Origin: Confluentibacter sediminis
GTDB lineage: Bacteria; Bacteroidota; Bacteroidia; Flavobacteriales; Flavobacteriaceae
DNA length: 64,000 nucleotides
Direction of reading: 5' to 3'
NCBI RefSeq assembly: GCF_003258355.1
Contig: NZ_QKPO01000007.1
Span: 62,001-126,000 of the forward strand
Part shown: positions 61,036-64,000 of the stretch, piece after piece
Position numbering within the stretch: position 1 is the stretch's first letter
Layout: every line of letters starts with the position of its first letter
Notes under the pieces: generated by a model
What the model saw: the letters and a program-made list of their open reading frames with translations, nothing else
Databases searched by the model: none
What the model was told of the DNA's origin: nothing
Translations under genes and position numbers: made by a program

Positions 61036-63687
61036 ATGCGTTTGTCGGGATTAGAACCATTAATCCTGAATGAAAACAGTAATTTTATAAACGTTGGAGA
61101 ACGTACGAACGTGGCTGGTTCACGTATGTTTTTGCGATTGATTAAAGAAGAAAAATTTGATGAAGCTTTAGCTGTCGCTCGTCATCAAGTGGATGGTGGA
61201 GCGCAAATAATTGACATTAATATGGACGACGGACTTATAGACGGCAAAGAGTCTATGGTGCGTTTTTTAAACTTAATTGCCTCCGAACCAGATATTTCTA
61301 GAGTTCCTATTATGATTGATAGTTCGAAGTGGGAGATCATTGAAGCTGGTTTACAAGTAGTACAAGGTAAATGCGTGGTGAATTCCATTTCACTAAAAGA
61401 AGGAGAAGAGAAATTTATTTGGGAAGCTAAACAAATAAAAAGGTATGGTGCAGCTGTCGTTGTCATGGCGTTTGATGAAGTGGGACAAGCCGATAATTAC
61501 GAACGAAGATTAGAAATTAGTAAACGCTCGTATGATATTTTAGTCAACCAAGTAGGCTTTCCTTCCGAAGACATCATTTTTGATTTAAACATATTTCCTG
61601 TAGCAACGGGTATGGAAGAACACCGTAGAAATGCTATTGATTTTATTGAAGCCACCCGTTGGGTGCGTGAAAATTTACCAAACGTCAGCGTGAGTGGAGG
61701 TGTGAGCAATGTATCCTTTTCTTTTAGAGGCAATGATGGGGTTCGCGAAGCCATGCACTCTGTGTTTTTATATTATGCCATTCAAGCGGGCATGAATATG
61801 GGTATTGTAAATCCAGCACTTTTAGAAGTCTATGATAACATCCCAAAAGATTTATTAGATCGTGTTGAAGATGTTATTTTAGATAGAAGAGACGATGCTA
61901 CCGAACGTTTATTGGACTTTGCAGAAACTGTAAAAGGCTCAAAAAAAGAAGTTGGTGTCGATTTATCATGGCGTGAAAATCCCGTTCAGGAAAGAATCAC
62001 ACATGCGCTTGTAAAAGGTATCGATGCGTTTATTATTGAAGATGTGGAGACTGCCAGATTGCAAGCAGAAAAGCCTATTGATGTAATTGAAGGCCATTTA
62101 ATGATAGGGATGAACGTTGTGGGCGACTTGTTTGGCGCAGGAAAAATGTTCTTGCCGCAAGTGGTAAAATCAGCTCGAGTTATGAAAAAAGCAGTAGCTT
62201 ATTTAAATCCGTTTATAGAAGCTGAAAAAGGGGATCTTCAAGAACCTGTTGGTAAAATATTAATGGCCACTGTAAAAGGGGATGTGCATGATATTGGTAA
62301 AAATATTGTAAGTGTTGTTTTAGCTTGTAATAATTATGAAATAGTCGATTTGGGGGTCATGGTACCACCAGAAAAGATTATTGAAACCGCCATACGAGAA
62401 CGTGTTGATGCCATCGGTTTATCTGGTTTAATTACCCCATCACTTGATGAAATGGTGTATTTAGCTAAAGAAATGCAACGTAATAATTTAGAAATTCCGT
62501 TGTTAATTGGAGGTGCTACAACATCAAAAGCACACACGGCCGTTAAGATTGACACGCAATATAAAAATGCTGTAATTCACGTGAATGATGCATCTAGAGC
62601 AGTTACCGTTGTAGGCGATTTATTGAACAAAAAGACGGTGAATGAATATGTTCTTAATTTAAAGAAGGATTATGACGAATTTCGTACTAAGTTTTTAAAG
62701 CGAGGAAAGGAAAAATCATATATATCCATTATTGAGGCTCGTAAAAGAAAGTTCAAAATTGATTGGAATACTACTGAAATTGTAAAGCCTAAAGAACTAG
62801 GCATACAGATGTTGAAACAGTTAAGTCTAAAAGAGTTGGTGCCTTTTATAGATTGGAGTCCGTTTTTTAGAAGTTGGGATTTACATGGGAAATATCCAGA
62901 TATTTTGACAGATGAGGTTATTGGTGAACAAGCGACCATCATGTTTAATGAAGCTCAAAAAATGATCGAAGATATCATTGCAAAACAGTTATTAAAACCA
63001 AGAGCTGTTTTCGGATTGTTTGAAGCTAATACCATCAATCAAGATGATATTTCTATTCAGAAGAAAGGAAAAGAAATCGCTGTTTTTAGAACCTTACGTC
63101 AGCAATTAAGCAAACGTGAAGGGATTCCAAATATAGCGTTAGCAGATTTTATTGCGCCAAAGGAAACAGGAAAAACTGATTATATGGGTGCTTTTGCTGT
63201 AGCTATTTTTGGAGCGCAAGAATTAGCCGATAGTTACAGAAAAAAAGAGGATGACTATAACGCCATTATGGCGCAAGCTATTGCCGATCGTTTTGCTGAA
63301 GCCTTAGCGGAGTATTTGCATAAGCAAGTAAGAATGAAACATTGGGGCTATGCTGAAAATGAAGATTTAACTAACGATGATTTAATTAAGGAAAGTTATA
63401 AAGGCATTCGTCCAGCTCCTGGCTATCCAGCATGTCCAGATCATTTGGAAAAAGAAACGATTTGGGAATTATTAGACGTTGAAAAAATTATAGGTGTCAT
63501 ATTGACCGAAGGTTTAGCGATGTGGCCAGCAGCTGCGGTTTCAGGGTATTATTTTGCAAATCCAGAAGCTAAGTATTTTGGTTTAGGAAAAATTACCGAT
63601 GACCAAGTAACGGATTATGCTGTTAGAAAAGGCATCACAAAAGAAAAGGCAAGAAAGTGGTTGCATCCAACCATTGCAGATGAATAA
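61036..63687 (+). CDS. metH: Methionine synthase, folate/B12/SAM-activation part
   Basis: The remaining domains of cobalamin-dependent MetH. The start is set at ATG 61036 ([14 protein letters not shown]), giving 883 residues; the ATG at 60982 would add 18 residues encoded by a repeat. Domains in order: pterin-binding ([13 protein letters not shown], 20-260), B12 cap (270-400), B12-binding with the cobalt-ligand His in [11 protein letters not shown] (about 418), and the reactivation domain with [15 protein letters not shown]. Together with the product of 59267 it makes a complete enzyme. The split is common in Bacteroidota. Confidence 0.95.
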   Translation: MRLSGLEPLILNENSNFINVGERTNVAGSRMFLRLIKEEKFDEALAVARHQVDGGAQIIDINMDDGLIDGKESMVRFLNLIASEPDISRVPIMIDSSKWEIIEAGLQVVQGKCVVNSISLKEGEEKFIWEAKQIKRYGAAVVVMAFDEVGQADNYERRLEISKRSYDILVNQVGFPSEDIIFDLNIFPVATGMEEHRRNAIDFIEATRWVRENLPNVSVSGGVSNVSFSFRGNDGVREAMHSVFLYYAIQAGMNMGIVNPALLEVYDNIPKDLLDRVEDVILDRRDDATERLLDFAETVKGSKKEVGVDLSWRENPVQERITHALVKGIDAFIIEDVETARLQAEKPIDVIEGHLMIGMNVVGDLFGAGKMFLPQVVKSARVMKKAVAYLNPFIEAEKGDLQEPVGKILMATVKGDVHDIGKNIVSVVLACNNYEIVDLGVMVPPEKIIETAIRERVDAIGLSGLITPSLDEMVYLAKEMQRNNLEIPLLIGGATTSKAHTAVKIDTQYKNAVIHVNDASRAVTVVGDLLNKKTVNEYVLNLKKDYDEFRTKFLKRGKEKSYISIIEARKRKFKIDWNTTEIVKPKELGIQMLKQLSLKELVPFIDWSPFFRSWDLHGKYPDILTDEVIGEQATIMFNEAQKMIEDIIAKQLLKPRAVFGLFEANTINQDDISIQKKGKEIAVFRTLRQQLSKREGIPNIALADFIAPKETGKTDYMGAFAVAIFGAQELADSYRKKEDDYNAIMAQAIADRFAEALAEYLHKQVRMKHWGYAENEDLTNDDLIKESYKGIRPAPGYPACPDHLEKETIWELLDVEKIIGVILTEGLAMWPAAAVSGYYFANPEAKYFGLGKITDDQVTDYAVRKGITKEKARKWLHPTIADE

Positions 63688-63693
63688 TAAGTC

Positions 63694-63760
63694 CACCTAA
63701 CCTCTAAAAAGGGAAGGGGTAAGGTGTGATTCTCTTCTTTTAGATGGGACAGGGCAGGGA
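63694..63760. repeat. GC-richer short repeat after metH
   Basis: CCACCTAACC...GGGAAGGGGTAAGGTG followed by GATGGGACAGGGCAGGG stands out in this AT-rich sequence. Intergenic repeats of this style (CCTCTCC..GGAGAGGG) are frequent in Bacteroidota. CCACCTAACC partly pairs with GGTAAGGTG, so a hairpin forms. Confidence 0.45.
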
Positions 63761-63774
63761 AAAATATATATAAA

Positions 63775-64000
63775 ATGAAAGATAAATTTATAGAATTAAC
63801 ATTGGGCAGTTACATCATTTCCCATGGATATAATTCCAAAAATAAAGAGATGATGGAGCCTATTCCTTCTGACAATTTTTCAAAAAAAATCATACCTATT
63901 TCCAGAATAAAGTCGGTTAGTGAGAAATATATTTTAACCGATTATGTAGATGGACGATGGATTTATTGGGAATACCAAGAAGATTATGAAACCATTAAAA
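63775..64000 (+). CDS. Hypothetical protein (partial)
   Basis: An ATG at 63775 opens a frame of 75 codons that runs off the right edge (MKDKFIELTLGSYIISHGYN, then IIPISRIKSVSEKYILTDYVDGRWIYWEYQE). It is soluble, rich in aromatic and charged residues, with no motif I recognise. The expected metF is not directly next. Confidence 0.55.
   Translation, partial: MKDKFIELTLGSYIISHGYNSKNKEMMEPIPSDNFSKKIIPISRIKSVSEKYILTDYVDGRWIYWEYQEDYETIK

Noticed and set aside
1-64000. tRNA genes, CRISPR arrays, prophage, transposase genes
   Set aside because: None recognised by eye; a covariance-model scan for tRNAs would be the decisive check.

Overview
The window looks like chromosomal DNA from a member of the Flavobacteriaceae (Bacteroidota). 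It is AT-rich, most start codons lack a Shine-Dalgarno sequence, several promoters fit the Bacteroidota pattern (TTTG / TAnnTTTG), and the gene content is typical: class II IlvC, MetH split into two proteins, a sulfite reductase with a HEPN tail, a DUF2061 gene in the cys operon, an azurin lipoprotein and DUF1080. I recognised no tRNA, rRNA, CRISPR array, prophage or integrase gene.

Layout. 1-6.0 kb (minus strand): a partial ferritin-like Tat lipoprotein, ttcA, a GH2 beta-mannosidase lipoprotein, and metK behind a folded leader. 6.1-13.4 kb: the ilvD-ilvB-ilvN-ilvC-ilvA operon behind a leader peptide rich in Ile/Val/Leu codons and a terminator (attenuator). 13.5-20.2 kb: an aldehyde dehydrogenase, an azurin, and a four-gene glycoside catabolic cluster (MFS transporter, Gfo/Idh/MocA oxidoreductase, sugar isomerase, DUF1080). 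20.3-33.8 kb: an arginine/proline operon (two GNAT proteins, argG, argC, proC, argD, proA, proB, argF', argB, argE, argH, then a SET protein and an SBF-like transporter), preceded by a short ORF with Arg codons. 33.9-36.2 kb: two secreted esterases. 36.3-38.7 kb (minus): leuB and leuA. 38.9-40.4 kb: a helical-repeat protein. 40.5-46.7 kb: a SAM-I riboswitch followed by metY, a MetX-aspartokinase-homoserine dehydrogenase fusion and metZ. 46.7-48.7 kb: a PhzF-like protein and a leucine-rich lipoprotein. 48.8-58.9 kb: an Rrf2 regulator and the full assimilatory sulfate-to-cysteine operon, including siroheme synthesis. 59.1-63.7 kb: a second SAM-I riboswitch and the two halves of methionine synthase, separated by an ABM protein and a four-helix-bundle protein.

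The genes work together. Sulfate is activated (CysD/N), reduced (CysH, siroheme sulfite reductase) and fixed as cysteine (CysE/CysM). Aspartate goes to acetylhomoserine through the fusion protein, and sulfur is added by MetY/MetZ. MetH methylates homocysteine and MetK makes SAM, which probably feeds back through the two riboswitches and perhaps the metK leader. BCAA, Leu and Arg/Pro synthesis lie in the same 64 kb.

The most unusual material is between genes. One dispersed repeat family has constant flanks but a central stem that differs in sequence while staying self-complementary in each copy. A second family has GGTTGTTGG-type ends; it flanks the four-helix-bundle gene inside metH and also occurs without a gene in the cysD-cysN gap.
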